DNA of 20,000 nt from Neocallimastix lanati (nom. inval.) (Eukaryota > Neocallimastigomycota > Neocallimastigomycetes > Neocallimastigales > Neocallimastigaceae). The DNA is taken from assembly GCA_016946835.1 (NCBI GenBank), contig JACVTC010000001.1, positions 1,007,501 to 1,027,500 of the forward strand. Direction: 5' to 3'. The first letter of the stretch is position 1, and each line of letters begins with the position of its first letter. The notes below the pieces were generated by a model that had not been told where the DNA came from, made no database searches, and saw only the letters and a list, made by a program, of their open reading frames with translations. Made by a program: the position numbers and the translations under genes. This document shows positions 1 to 9,932 of this stretch, in pieces.

Positions 1-578
1 ATAGTGTAATAAATGCAAAAAATACTTAGTTTTAGGGGGAAATTAAAAGATTATAAATATATTTAAGAAATTGTTTTAACAATATTTAAATTGAATTAAA
101 TAATTAATATAATGTAAAAAAAATATATATATATATATATATATTTTATTCATGTAAAATTAAAGGTTAATTTATAATAGACATAAATAATAGTTTAATA
201 ATATCAAGTTAATATTATAAAATAGGATAAATATACACATATTAACTAGTAAACCAATTTATTAATAGTAGAATAACTAGGTTTAATGGGAAATGTTACA
301 ATATGTGAAATAAATGAAAAATAAGTTCCAAATGTAATGAAACCTATTGTAATATAAATAATGTATAAGCCACAATGTATTAATAAAATCATTTAATTTC
401 GAATAGTAAAGTGCTAGAGACTCTTAATCATAAAATAATTATTAATAAAAAATATTTATAAACTATAAATTCCTTGACTCTAAACAAAATTCTATTTATT
501 TATTTATTAATTTATTAATTTATTTATTTATTTTTTTATTAATTTATTAATTTATTTAAGTATTAATTTACTTATTTA
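1..578. other. AT-rich flank without a recognisable gene
   Basis: No convincing coding frame or RNA gene is visible on either strand. The stretch holds a short TA dinucleotide run near 123-143, a slightly less AT-rich patch at about 250-430, and ATTT tetramer repeats at about 491-560. The last nine bases (570-578, ACTTATTTA) match a 9-mer at 4527-4535 and are interpreted as a target-site duplication of the element that follows. Confidence 0.6.
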
Positions 579-604
579 GAATGTGGTTCATTTCGCCAAT
601 TTTT
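579..604 (+). repeat. Left terminal inverted repeat of the candidate MULE
   Basis: The block contains GTGGTT-CATTTCGCCAATTTT. It pairs with the reverse complement of the right end, differing by one inserted G and a few substitutions. The CGCCA core stands out in DNA that is otherwise nearly all A and T. Similarity fades inward of about position 604, so the repeat is short or heavily decayed. Confidence 0.5.
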
Positions 605-667
605 ATAATACAAATTTTCAATACGCCATTTATTTTTAATGGCTTGTAAAATTTTTTGTTGACGCCA
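594..667 (+). repeat. Three CGCCA motifs, one inside a short hairpin
   Basis: CGCCA occurs at 594-598, 624-628 and 663-667, each followed by an A/T-only stretch. The middle copy opens a perfect 6-bp stem, GCCATT (625-630) and AATGGC (638-643), with a 7-nt loop. The clustering in a GC-poor background suggests subterminal transposase-binding repeats of the surrounding element. That role is inference. Confidence 0.4.
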
Positions 668-744
668 TAAAAATTTTAATAAAATTATATGTAAAAAAAA
701 TAAATGTATAAATAAATAAACAAACAAATAAATAAATAAACAAA

Positions 745-955
745 GAATGTAATAAGTATATAAAATAAAATAAATAGTAGAAATATGAATATAAAGTACA
801 GATTTAATAAAATATAATAAAATAAAATAAAATAAAATAAAATAAAATAAATAGTAGAATATAAATATAAGTACAGATTGAATAAAATAAAATAAAATAA
901 ATAGTTGAAATATAAATATAAAGTACAGATTGAATAAAATAAAATAAAATAAATA
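745..955 (-). repeat. Left (inverted) arm of the CTGTACTTT / ATTTT compound satellite
   Basis: Three units lie here in minus orientation, with AGTACAG at about 797, 871 and 925. Each is a spacer of about 35 nt followed by AAAAT pentamers. The reverse complement of the first unit matches the spacer class near 2437-2470 (TTAAATCTGTACTTT...TTTCTACTATT). The outer end (GAATGTAATAAGTATA, 746-761) resembles, in reverse complement, the outer end of the right arm near 2893-2915. Confidence 0.8.
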
Positions 956-1204
956 TCTAATAATTTTTTATTAAAGAATATTACAGATCAATGTTTTAGA
1001 AATGAAAATTTTTTACATTTTTATTGTATTCAATTGATGATGTAATTTAATATATAAAACAATATTATTGATTGTTAATAATCTCATTAAATATAAATGA
1101 TTTTTTTACTTTCTAACATATATAATTAAATAAAACATTTTATTTTTAAAAATAAATCGTCTTTAATATTCTTTAATAAAAAATAATGATAAATATTTAT
1201 TTTA
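956..1204. other. Unique spacer between the inverted satellite arms
   Basis: These 250 bp separate the minus-oriented and plus-oriented satellite arms. The stretch contains no satellite unit and no coding frame of note. It would be the loop if the arms paired. Confidence 0.5.
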
Positions 1205-2925
1205 TTTTATATATTAGTACTTTTATATTATTACATTCAATATTTATTTTATTTTATTTTATTACTTGTACTTTTATATTATTACATTCAATATTTATTT
1301 AATTTTATTTTATTTTATTTTATTCAATCTGTACTTTATATTTAATATTCTACTATTTATTTTATTTTATTTTATTCAATCTGTACTTTATATTTAATAT
1401 TCTACTATTTATTTTATTTTATTTTATTTTATTTTATTTTATTTTATTTTATTTTATTTTATTTTATTTTATTTTATTTTATTTTATTTTATTTTATTTT
1501 ATTTTATTTTATTTTATTCAATCTGTACTTTATATTCATATTCAATATTTATTTTATTTTATTTTATTTTATTTTATTCAATCTGTACTTTATATTCATA
1601 TTCAATATTTATTTTATTTTATTTTATTTTATTTTATTTTATTTTATTTTATTTTATTTTATTTTATTCAATCTGTACTTTATATTCATATTCAATATTT
1701 ATTTTATTTTATTTTATTTTATTCAATCTGTACTTTATATTCATATTCAATATTTATTTTATTTTATTTTATTTTATTTTATTTTATTTTATTCAATCTG
1801 TACTTTTATTCATATTCAATATTTATTTTATTTTATTTTATTTTATTCAATCTGTACTTTATATTCATATTCAATATTTATTTTATTTTATTTTATTTTA
1901 TTTTATTTTATTTTATTTTATTCAATCTGTACTTTTATTCATATTCAATATTTATTTTATTTTATTTTATTTTATTTTATTTTATTCAATCTGTACTTTT
2001 ATTCATATTCAATATTTATTTTATTTTATTTTATTTTATTTTATTTTATTCAATCTGTACTTTATATTCATATTCAATATTTATTTTATTTTATTTTATT
2101 TTATTTTATTTTATTCAATCTGTACTTTATATTCATATTCAATATTTATTTTATTTTATTTTATTTTATTTTATTTTATTTTATTCAATCTGTACTTTAT
2201 ATTCATATTCAATATTTATTTTATTTTATTTATTTATTTTATTTTATTTTATTTTATTTATTTTATTTTATTTTATTTTATTTTATTTTATTTTATTTTA
2301 TTTTATTTTATTTTATTTTATTTTATTTTATTTTATTTTATTTTATTTTATTTTATTTTATTTTATTTTATTTTATTTTATTTTATTTTATTTTATTTTA
2401 TTTTATTTTATTTTATTTTATTTTATTTTATTTTATTAAATCTGTACTTTATATTCATATTTCTACTATTTATTTTATTTTATTTTATTTTATTTTATTT
2501 TATTTTATTTTATTTTATTTTATTTTATTTTATTTTATTTTATTTTATTTTATTTTATTTTATTTTATTTTATTTTATTTTATTTTATTAAATCTGTACT
2601 TTATATTCATATTTCTACTATTTATTTTATTTTATTTTATTAAATCTGTACTTTATATTCATATTTCTACTATTTATTTTATTTTATTTTATTCAATCTG
2701 TACTTATATTTATATTCTACTATTTATTTTATTTTATTTTATTTTATTTTATTTTATTAAATCTGTACTTTATATTCATATTTCTACTATTTATTTTATT
2801 TTATTTTATTTTATTTTATTTTATTTTATTTTATTTTATTTTATTTTATTTTATTTTATTTTATTTTATTTTATTTTATTTTATTTTATTTTGTATACTT
2901 GTACTTACTATTACATTATTTATTT
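1205..2925 (+). repeat. Right arm of the compound satellite: 18 clear units with ATTTT arrays
   Basis: Eighteen CTGTACTT-containing spacers of about 35-40 nt begin near 1323, 1375, 1517, 1577, 1667, 1722, 1791, 1846, 1921, 1984, 2049, 2114, 2184, 2437, 2588, 2640, 2692 and 2757. Degenerate versions sit at both ends (about 1210-1290 and 2893-2920). Between spacers run ATTTT pentamers in very variable number; the longest pure tracts are about 2240-2436, 2473-2587 and 2800-2890. Spacer subtypes cluster: TTTAATATTCTACTA at the start, ATTCATATTCAATA in the middle, and TTAAATC...TTTCTACTA near the end. This implies local unit duplication as well as pentamer slippage. Confidence 0.9.
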
Positions 2926-3053
2926 ATTTTTTTTTTTTTTTTTTACAAATAATTGAAAAACTAATTTTTCAAAATTAGTATTTAGAATAATATTGGATAA
3001 TTAATATAATAATTTTAATTATATAATTAAAAAATATTTATAAAAATATAGAA

Positions 3054-4200
3054 ATGGAAAAAAATCTTATTATCGATATATATGAGTCTAACAAAGGAAA
3101 AAAATAAATTATTATTAATAAAAAAAATAAATTTAATTTTTCATATATAAGAAAAGATAATTCAAAAGTTTATGTACAGAAATAAATGTAAATCTTTTAT
3201 TATTTTAAATGATAAGAAAGAAATCTTAAAATATGATAGTTCACATAATCATCCTGAAAAAGAATACGATGTATCTCTATCTATAATGAAACATAAAATT
3301 AAAGATGGAATTGAAAAAAAGTTCAATTCCTTATGGTATAAAAATAAAACCCCTATATAATAAAATTTCTAAGGAAATGTGATTTATATGTTCAGAATAT
3401 AATTCAATTAAATCCCAAATATCAAGAAATTTAAATAAAAACTACCATCCAATGTAACAACATTTACTGAAATTTCTAATGAATCTGAATATTATAAAAC
3501 AAAGTGAGGTGAAAATTTTATGATATTCAAAAAATATTAATTTAATAATTTTTCAATCTCCTTTTCAAGTAAAATTATTTAGGGAATATAATGATGATAT
3601 ATTTGTTGATGGTACATTTTTTATTGCCTCTAAATTTAGTTATCAAATATTTATTACAAGAACTTACGCTAAAAAATTAGATAGTTTTTACACTACTTCT
3701 TTTGCAATATTATAAAATAAAGAACAAGAAATATATAAAATATTTAAAAAATTAAAAAAAAAAAGCTAATACATGTAACAATAATATTATAATTGCAGAA
3801 TCAATAGTTATTTAAATAATTTATTTCTAACAATACCATCTTATTATAAATTAATAGATAAATTAAATGAACTTGAACATTTACCATATTATGATTATCA
3901 AAGAAAAATAAAGAGGAATTTAGAAAATAAAAAAAAGAGCAATAAATAAAGCTAATGAAATCAGTGTCTTAATTGAACGCTACAAAAATATTGAAACCAA
4001 GTTAATTGATACTAAATGTGATAGAAATAATACTATTAATTTGTGGTTTGATTGTTTAACTGATTTAAATAATATAATATAAATATTATTTTATAATAAA
4101 AAATTAAAAAATGAGGAATAACCAAACGAAATAATCAGTATTCTGTTATTCAAAAATTTAATTTATAAAGCTTATTAAATTTATACAGTTTAAATAAATA
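3054..4200 (+). pseudogene. Broken FLYWCH zinc-finger / MULE transposase gene
   Basis: Several frames carry consecutive fragments of one protein. From ATG 3054 come MEKNLIIDIYESNKGK, then a stop. A second frame near 3128-3170 gives NKFNFSYIRKDNSKVY. At 3172-3360 a frame gives NKCKSFIILNDKKEILKYD followed by HNHPEKEYD, the Cys and His-x-His end of a FLYWCH-type finger. Later pieces include SSIPYGIKIKPLYNKISKEM, KLPSNVTTFTEISNESEYY, and the transposase core VDGTFFIASKFSYQIF (about 3600-3650), whose Asp would be the first DDE residue. A tail includes INLWFDCLTDLNNII (about 4037-4080). At least six frameshifts or stops are present, and most of the core between about 3765 and 3835 is missing, so other catalytic acids are not seen. 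The gene is inactive. Confidence 0.8.
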
Positions 4201-4253
4201 TTCAAATACGTCTCTATAATTAATAATTTTATCATTATAACTATTATTTTTTT

Positions 4254-4358
4254 AATAACATTTAAATAAAAGAATTATTATTAATAATATTTATATTTTT
4301 AATAACATTTATATTTTTATATAATTTTTTTATTAATAGCATTTAAATAAAAGAATTA
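4254..4358 (+). repeat. 24-bp direct repeat, two copies 81 nt apart
   Basis: Positions 4254-4277 and 4335-4358 are identical except for one base (AATAACATTTAAATAAAAG and AATAGCATTTAAATAAAAG, both ending AATTA). The copies lie in the 3' subterminal part of the candidate MULE. They probably reflect a small tandem duplication followed by drift. Confidence 0.6.
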
Positions 4359-4500
4359 AAATCATAAAATCTAACCATTATATGATTTATTTAATTATTC
4401 ACTTAATAATTAATTTAAAATTTGAAATAACAAAATAATACAATAAAATAATATTATGTAGCATAAAATATCTATAGCCACAAATTTATATATATCACGT

Positions 4501-4526
4501 GAAAATTGGCGTAATGCAACCTCCCC
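4501..4526 (-). repeat. Right terminal inverted repeat of the candidate MULE
   Basis: Read on the minus strand, this gives GGGGAGGTTGCATTACGCC followed by AATTTTC. It matches the left end in inverted orientation. The CCTCCCC at its outer edge is one of the few C-rich strings in the left quarter of the window. ACTTATTTA follows immediately. Confidence 0.5.
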
Positions 4527-4535
4527 ACTTATTTA

Positions 4536-5668
4536 TTTATTTTATTGAGTAAATTTACTGATTAAAATTCTTAACAAATTCTAAAAAGACACAATTAAAC
4601 AATTGGTTTTACTATAGTATTATATTAACAAAACTTTGGAATATTACATTAAATAATTAATTTTTTCTTATATATATATCGACTTTACAATAATTTATAA
4701 ATTTATTCACAATTTGATTATTTATTTATTTATTTATTTATTAAAATAAATAAAAAAAATATTTTAAATGATAATATTATTTAGTAATATTTATTACTAT
4801 ATAATTACTGTGTGTATGATAATAGTAATTAATAACAAAGGAAAAAAAAAATAATTGAATATTTGAATATATATATATATTTAATAATATATAATTAAAT
4901 CAATAAATATTTAATAATATATAATTAAAAAATTTAATAAATAAATCATCCCCTGTCGAAATATTATTTATATATATATATTTTTGATCAAATTCTCTAC
5001 CTATAAATTCCATAAACATTATAATTGTTTTAATTAGATCTTTTTTTTCAAAGAATTAAAATATTTATTAAAAAATATATTAATAAGGATAAAATTAAAT
5101 TAATTAATAATTACTATCAAATAATATTTTAAATATATTGTTAATATATATATTAATTTTAATTCATCAAAATATAATAATTCTTGTAAACTTTATTATT
5201 TATATAAAAATATATTTATTTTATAATAATAATATAAATAAACAATTACCTAATCCATTAAATAAATAATTATATAAATCAATAGATAAATAAATAAACA
5301 AGTTAATATATATATATATATAAATATTAAAATCTCGATCTTTTTTTATTTAATATTTTTGTATATTAAAATAAATAAATATAAATATTTAATCATTTAT
5401 TAAGAAATAAAAAAAAAAAAACATTTTTTTTTCTTTGTTTTTCTCAAAAGAAAAATTATTTTTGTTAATTTAAAAATAAATTATAAATTTTAAAGGTAAT
5501 TTTTTTTTTTTCTTCATAAATATATATATATTTAAGTAAAGAAGATTACATAACTTAATAGTTAATAATAATGAAAACAAAGAAATAAATAATTTTGGTT
5601 AATTTTTTATTTTTTTTTTATAATAAAACGATATTATGTTCAAAATAAATAAATAATTATTTGTTTAC

Positions 5669-5705
<37 letters not shown>

Positions 5706-5838
5706 ATAGTTCAATTTAATAAAATAAAATTAAAAATATAATAATAATATATTTTATAAAAATTAAAAGTAATAAATACATTTATTTTTTATTTTTTTTT
5801 TCTTTATAAAAAAATATATTTAGATAAATAATAATAAA
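4536..5838. other. Intergenic region upstream of the WDR53-like gene
   Basis: No coding frame is supported. The stretch consists of A/T runs, TA dinucleotides (around 4869-4880, 4971-4981 and 5309-5322) and short poly(A)/poly(T) tracts. The last few hundred bases should contain the promoter and 5' leader of the gene starting at 5839. No TATA box can be singled out because TATA-like strings occur everywhere. Confidence 0.5.
5671..5704 (+). promoter_or_regulatory. Poly(T)34 tract upstream of the WDR53-like start
   Basis: An unbroken run of 34 T ends 134 nt before ATG 5839. Long dA:dT tracts exclude nucleosomes and often mark promoters in fungi. The CLASP gene has a similar T-rich tract (10599-10627) shortly before its start. 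The promoter role is inference, since such runs also occur in non-promoter DNA in this window. Confidence 0.3.
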
Positions 5839-6108
5839 ATGACCGAAGTTAAAATTGTTGCTCAAGACCCAATTAACATTTTAAAAGGTCACAAAGAAAC
5901 TGTAACATGTTTAGCACTTTCTCCTTCAGGAAACTTATTAGTTTCTGGTAGTCAAGATTCTACTGTACGTGTTTGGGATTTAAAGTCAGGAAAGGTTCTT
6001 AAGGCTATTAAGGATTGCTTCAAAAACGATAATAAAGAAAATTCAGAAGTATTTATTTTTATTATATATAAAAATATATATATATATTTTTTTTATTCTA
6101 TTTTTCTA

Positions 6109-6177
<69 letters not shown>

Positions 6178-7219
6178 TGTTTTTTTTCTTAAATAATAGA
6201 AAAGTAAAAAAGAAAACAATATTTTTTTTAATTAGCCAAATTATAATTTTATTATTTAACTTATAATTATTATTGTCATTATTACAATTATTATCATTCT
6301 TGAAATAGTTACTATAATTATTATTTTATTATTATAATTGTTATTGTTTATTTGTTTATTTTAGTATAATAAATCTTCGTATAAAAAAATACTATATTTT
6401 TATTCAATTTATTAAATATATATATTTAAAAAATGCATATAATAAAAAAAAAAAAAAAGAGTAGGAGAGAAGATTTTTGCATTCACTATTCAAATAAAAA
6501 AATTTATTGTACTTTTTTCTTTTAAAAGAAAGCAACTTCAATATATCATATATATCATATATACTATTATTATTTATATTATTCAGTAAAAAATATTTAA
6601 ACCAGGAATTGATTAAACAAAAAAAATATTAAAAGAATATATTATTACAAATTTAAAACAAAATATATATATATATATATATATATCATTTGCCATAATA
6701 TTAAGATATTAGATATCAACTGTGAAAGAATATAATAAAATAAAATAAAATAAAGATATGACTATAAATATAAAGGAAAAAAAAAAAAAGAAAAAAGAAA
6801 TTATTTGCTTTATTAATATCATTATATCTACTATTATTAAAATAATAATAATTATCAGTAATAATAATTACTGCAATAAATTCTTATAAAAAACAATAAC
6901 AATAGCAATAACAATAATAATAATAATAATAATATAATAGTAAAAATTTATTCTATTTTAAATAATTTATAAAAATATATAATTAATATTTTAATATTAT
7001 TTAATAATACGAAATTATATAGATTAGCAGTTTATGTTTCTCCACACAAAATGATAATGATCTCTTTGTTGCCAGTAATCATAGAGTAAGTCAAAATCTG
7101 ATAAATTATTACATATAATTTAATAATATTTTTTTATTTAATGTAATATTAATGTTTAAATAAATACTAATTATTTATAAATATATAAATATAATTTTAA
7201 TAAAATAAATAATAATGAA

Positions 7220-7269
<50 letters not shown>

Positions 7270-8025
7270 AAAAACAACTATTGTTTTTCCACATATATAA
7301 TTATAATAATAATAATAAAAATTTAATATAATAAAAGATTTATTATTTTGATTTAACTGATAGTGGTATGATTATTACCAAAGAAAATTACATTTATGAC
7401 TTCAATTTAGATGAAATTAATGATATTAAGGTTAATGATAAAGGAAACTATCTAGCCGCTTGTGATGACTTTGGTGTTGTTTACATTGTTGATTTAGAAA
7501 CTAAAAAATTAGTTAAAAAACCACATAATGGTCATGATAACGTAAGGATAAATAAATTAAAATAAATTAAAATAAATAAATAAATGGATAAATAAGAATA
7601 AATAACAATAAAAAAAAAAATAATCAATATTTTTATTATTTGTATTAAATTATATATATATATATATTTAAAAAAAAAAAAAAAAATTGCTGAAATAATT
7701 ATAAAAATAACCAATAGATTTGTACTTGTATTGAATTCAGACCAAAGAGCAAATGGGAAGGTAGATTAAATAACATTATATAAAAATTTTATATTCTAAT
7801 AAAATATTTCATTAATATTTCATTAATATGTTAATTAATCATATATATATATATATATAAATATATTTTCATTTTAATATATATATATTTATCTTTAATA
7901 AATAAATAGTCTGGAGTGGAGGTATGGACTGTGAATTATTCAAATGGGATATTTCAAGAGGTGTTCCAACTAGAAATTATAACATGAGTAAGTAATATAT
8001 ATATATCTTTATATAATAATAATAA

Positions 8026-8071
<46 letters not shown>

Positions 8072-8946
8072 CAAATTATTAAATAATACTTTTTATTTGA
8101 TTTCTTTAAAAATTCTTTTTTTGATTATATTATATATATTTATATATTTACATATAAATTAATAATTTTATATTTATATAATTTTGTTATAATAGTAAAT
8201 AAAAATACTAATTCATCAAATGTAAAAATGATAAATCCACCATTTGTTCATAAAATTGCCATTTCATCAGATGGTCACACTATTGCTGTTGGACTTGGTG
8301 ATGGTTCTATACAATTTTTAAAGCAAGCTATCGTTGGTGGTAATAAAAAGAAGGTTAAGAGGGAATGGCAACCAATCTGGAGACTTGAAGATGCTCACTC
8401 ATGGGTTGTATCTGATTTGTAAATATTTCCAAAAAAAAAAAAAAAAAAAATTTTTTTATTCTTTTTAATCTATATTAATATAATTATTATTAACTTTCAT
8501 AATTGATTAACTTTATAAATAATTACTTATAAAAATTTTTTAATAGTTTATTATAAAATTTTTTTAATAATTAATTATAAAATTTTTTTAATCTTAATTA
8601 TTAATTAAATGATAAAATTATATATATATATATATATACTTATATTTTATACAATATAAAATATTGTAGAACATTTATTACACCAACCATTCTTGTTTCT
8701 GGTGCCAATGATGGTAAAATCAATTTAATAGAAATTCCAGCCGATGGTAAAGAAAAAGAATCAAAACCAACAGTTAAGGCAACTATTCCAACAACCTTAA
8801 AGATTAATAGTATTATTGCTATTAGAGATCCAGAAAGTTCTGATGAAAATATAAAAGAATCACTTACCATATATATGTCTGGTGTTCCAATTTCATTATC
8901 TGAACCACCAACTAGTGATATTTTTGTATATAAATTCCAAAATTAA
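5839..8946 (+). CDS. WDR53: WD40-repeat protein, WDR53-like (8 exons, 367 aa)
   Basis: Proposed exons: 5839-6048, 6365-6378, 7031-7085, 7338-7541, 7718-7760, 7910-7987, 8196-8418 and 8670-8946. They join in frame to 367 codons plus TAA; human WDR53 is 358 residues. Every intron is GT..AG (149-652 nt). WD-type blades are visible at about residues 15-48 ([17 protein letters not shown]...VRVWDL), 75-99 (LCFS...IYYFDL), 115-148 ([18 protein letters not shown]...IVDL), 156-190 ([14 protein letters not shown]...LFKWDI), 218-245 and 266-302 ([13 protein letters not shown]). A closing strand, DIFVYKF, lies at the C-terminus. The INDIKVND...ACDDFG...VDLE stretch and the ending resemble WDR53, which is listed among DDB1-Cul4-associated WD proteins. 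The WDxR box used by many DDB1 binders is not seen, so the E3-adaptor role is only inferred. Exon 2 and its junctions are the least certain. Confidence 0.85.
6049..6364 (+). other. Intron 1 of the WDR53-like gene, with an ATT array
   Basis: Donor GTATTT (6049) and acceptor TTTTAG (6364). It contains an ATT triplet run at about 6112-6150 followed by ATTT repeats to about 6177. Read through, it encodes only Tyr/Phe/Ile low-complexity sequence before a stop, which supports its being intronic. Confidence 0.7.
6365..6378 (+). other. Predicted 14-nt microexon of the WDR53-like gene
   Basis: Exon 1 ends in phase 0 at 6048, but the exon beginning LCFS (7031) needs two leading bases, so direct joining fails. 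The 14 bases between TTTATTTTAG and GTATAA supply exactly the missing phase and read Y-N-K-S plus TC, giving ...[17 protein letters not shown]. The flanking acceptor has a good pyrimidine-rich tract. No other AG...GT pair that I checked in 6049-7030 gave a short in-frame exon. This is inference from reading frame only. Confidence 0.6.
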
Positions 8947-9905
8947 ATTCATTCAATATAATATATACAAAAAAAAAAAAAAATACATTTTTTTTTTTAT
9001 ATTTATTCAATGAAATTGAATTTAAATCTTATATTAAACATATAGAATTTATAGAAAGTATATTGATTTAATTTAATAAAAACAAAATTAAATAATTAAT
9101 AATTAGATTAAGATTAATATATATTCATTTACCATTCTATCACATTTATTTTATTTTTATTTTTTTTTTTATTTTTATTTTTATTTTATATTTTTTCGAA
9201 CAAAAAATATAAAAAGAAAAATTAATTTAGAAACTATCCAAAATCATTAAATTAAAATACTATTTAAATAAATATGATAAGTATTAAAATTAGATAACCA
9301 TTATTAAAATATAAAATATTAATTTTGATTAAAAATAAAATTAATAATAATAATAATAATTGATGATTATTAATGATGAATAACAAACTATTAAAATATA
9401 GTAAAGTATGATAGAACTAAAAGGAAAATAAAAATAATAATAGTGATCATAAATAATATTAAAAGTATTTAATATAATAAATGAAAATGAAAATGCCAAA
9501 TAAATATAGATAGATAGATAGATAAATAGATTTAAAAAAATAAAAATAAAAATAAAAATAAAAATAATAAAAAAAATTATTAAAAAAAAATGATAAAAAT
9601 AAATAAAAAGAAGTTAGAGAAAAAATAAAGATAAAAAAAAAAATATTAAAAAATACTAAAAGAGATATATAAAATATAAGAATAATAAATATATAAATAA
9701 TAAAATAAAATAAAAAAAAAAAATAATAAAATAAAAAAAAAAATAATAAATAAATAAAAATAAAAATAAAAACAATAAAAATAAAAAAATAAAAAATAAA
9801 AAATTTTTTGCTATAATAAAAATAAAAGTATTTTTTTTTTTATAATATATGTCACATTTTAATTTTAAAATATTAAAATTTAATTTAGTAGATTTTTTAA
9901 TCTTA

Positions 9906-9932
9906 TTTTTTGGTCCAGTTCGGGCTAAAAAA
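9906..9932. other. Isolated GC-rich perfect hairpin in A/T desert
   Basis: TTTTTTGGTCC and GGGCTAAAAAA flank a 5-nt loop AGTTC. As RNA from the + strand this is an 11-bp stem with two G-U pairs. The central G+C block is unlike anything within several hundred bases. Immediately upstream is a second small stem, AGATT/AATCT (about 9889-9902). Function is unknown: it could be the end of a short dispersed repeat, a folded RNA element, or a relic. Confidence 0.45.

Larger units (their letters stand above)
579..4526 (+). mobile_element. Candidate degenerate Mutator-like (MULE) DNA transposon, about 3.9 kb
   Basis: Seen: the left end (about 579-604) and the reverse complement of the right end (about 4501-4526) share a GNGGTT..CATT-N-CGCCAATTTT block, with about 18 of 21 positions identical and one indel. 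ACTTATTTA lies directly outside each end (570-578 and 4527-4535). Inside are a broken FLYWCH/MULE-transposase gene and an inverted satellite. Known of the family: MULEs have terminal inverted repeats and usually make target-site duplications of about 9 bp. Inference: this is one ancient insertion, no longer autonomous, whose left half was swollen by pentanucleotide expansion. Caveat: the duplicated 9-mer is AT-rich and similar strings are common here. The inverted repeat, with its G+C content, is the stronger evidence. Confidence 0.5.

Noticed and set aside
1205-2925. CRISPR-like pattern of a constant segment alternating with variable segments
   Set aside because: The constant parts are separated only by pure ATTTT pentamers of changing number, not by unique spacers, and the window is eukaryotic (introns). 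It is a satellite.
7532-7714. Minus-strand open frame of Ile/Phe/Tyr
   Set aside because: It is antisense to an intron made of A/T runs, with no protein-like composition.
8640-8870. Minus-strand open frame of 76 codons
   Set aside because: It lies wholly antisense to the last WDR53-like exon and its splice acceptor, and the sense reading is clearly homologous to WD proteins.
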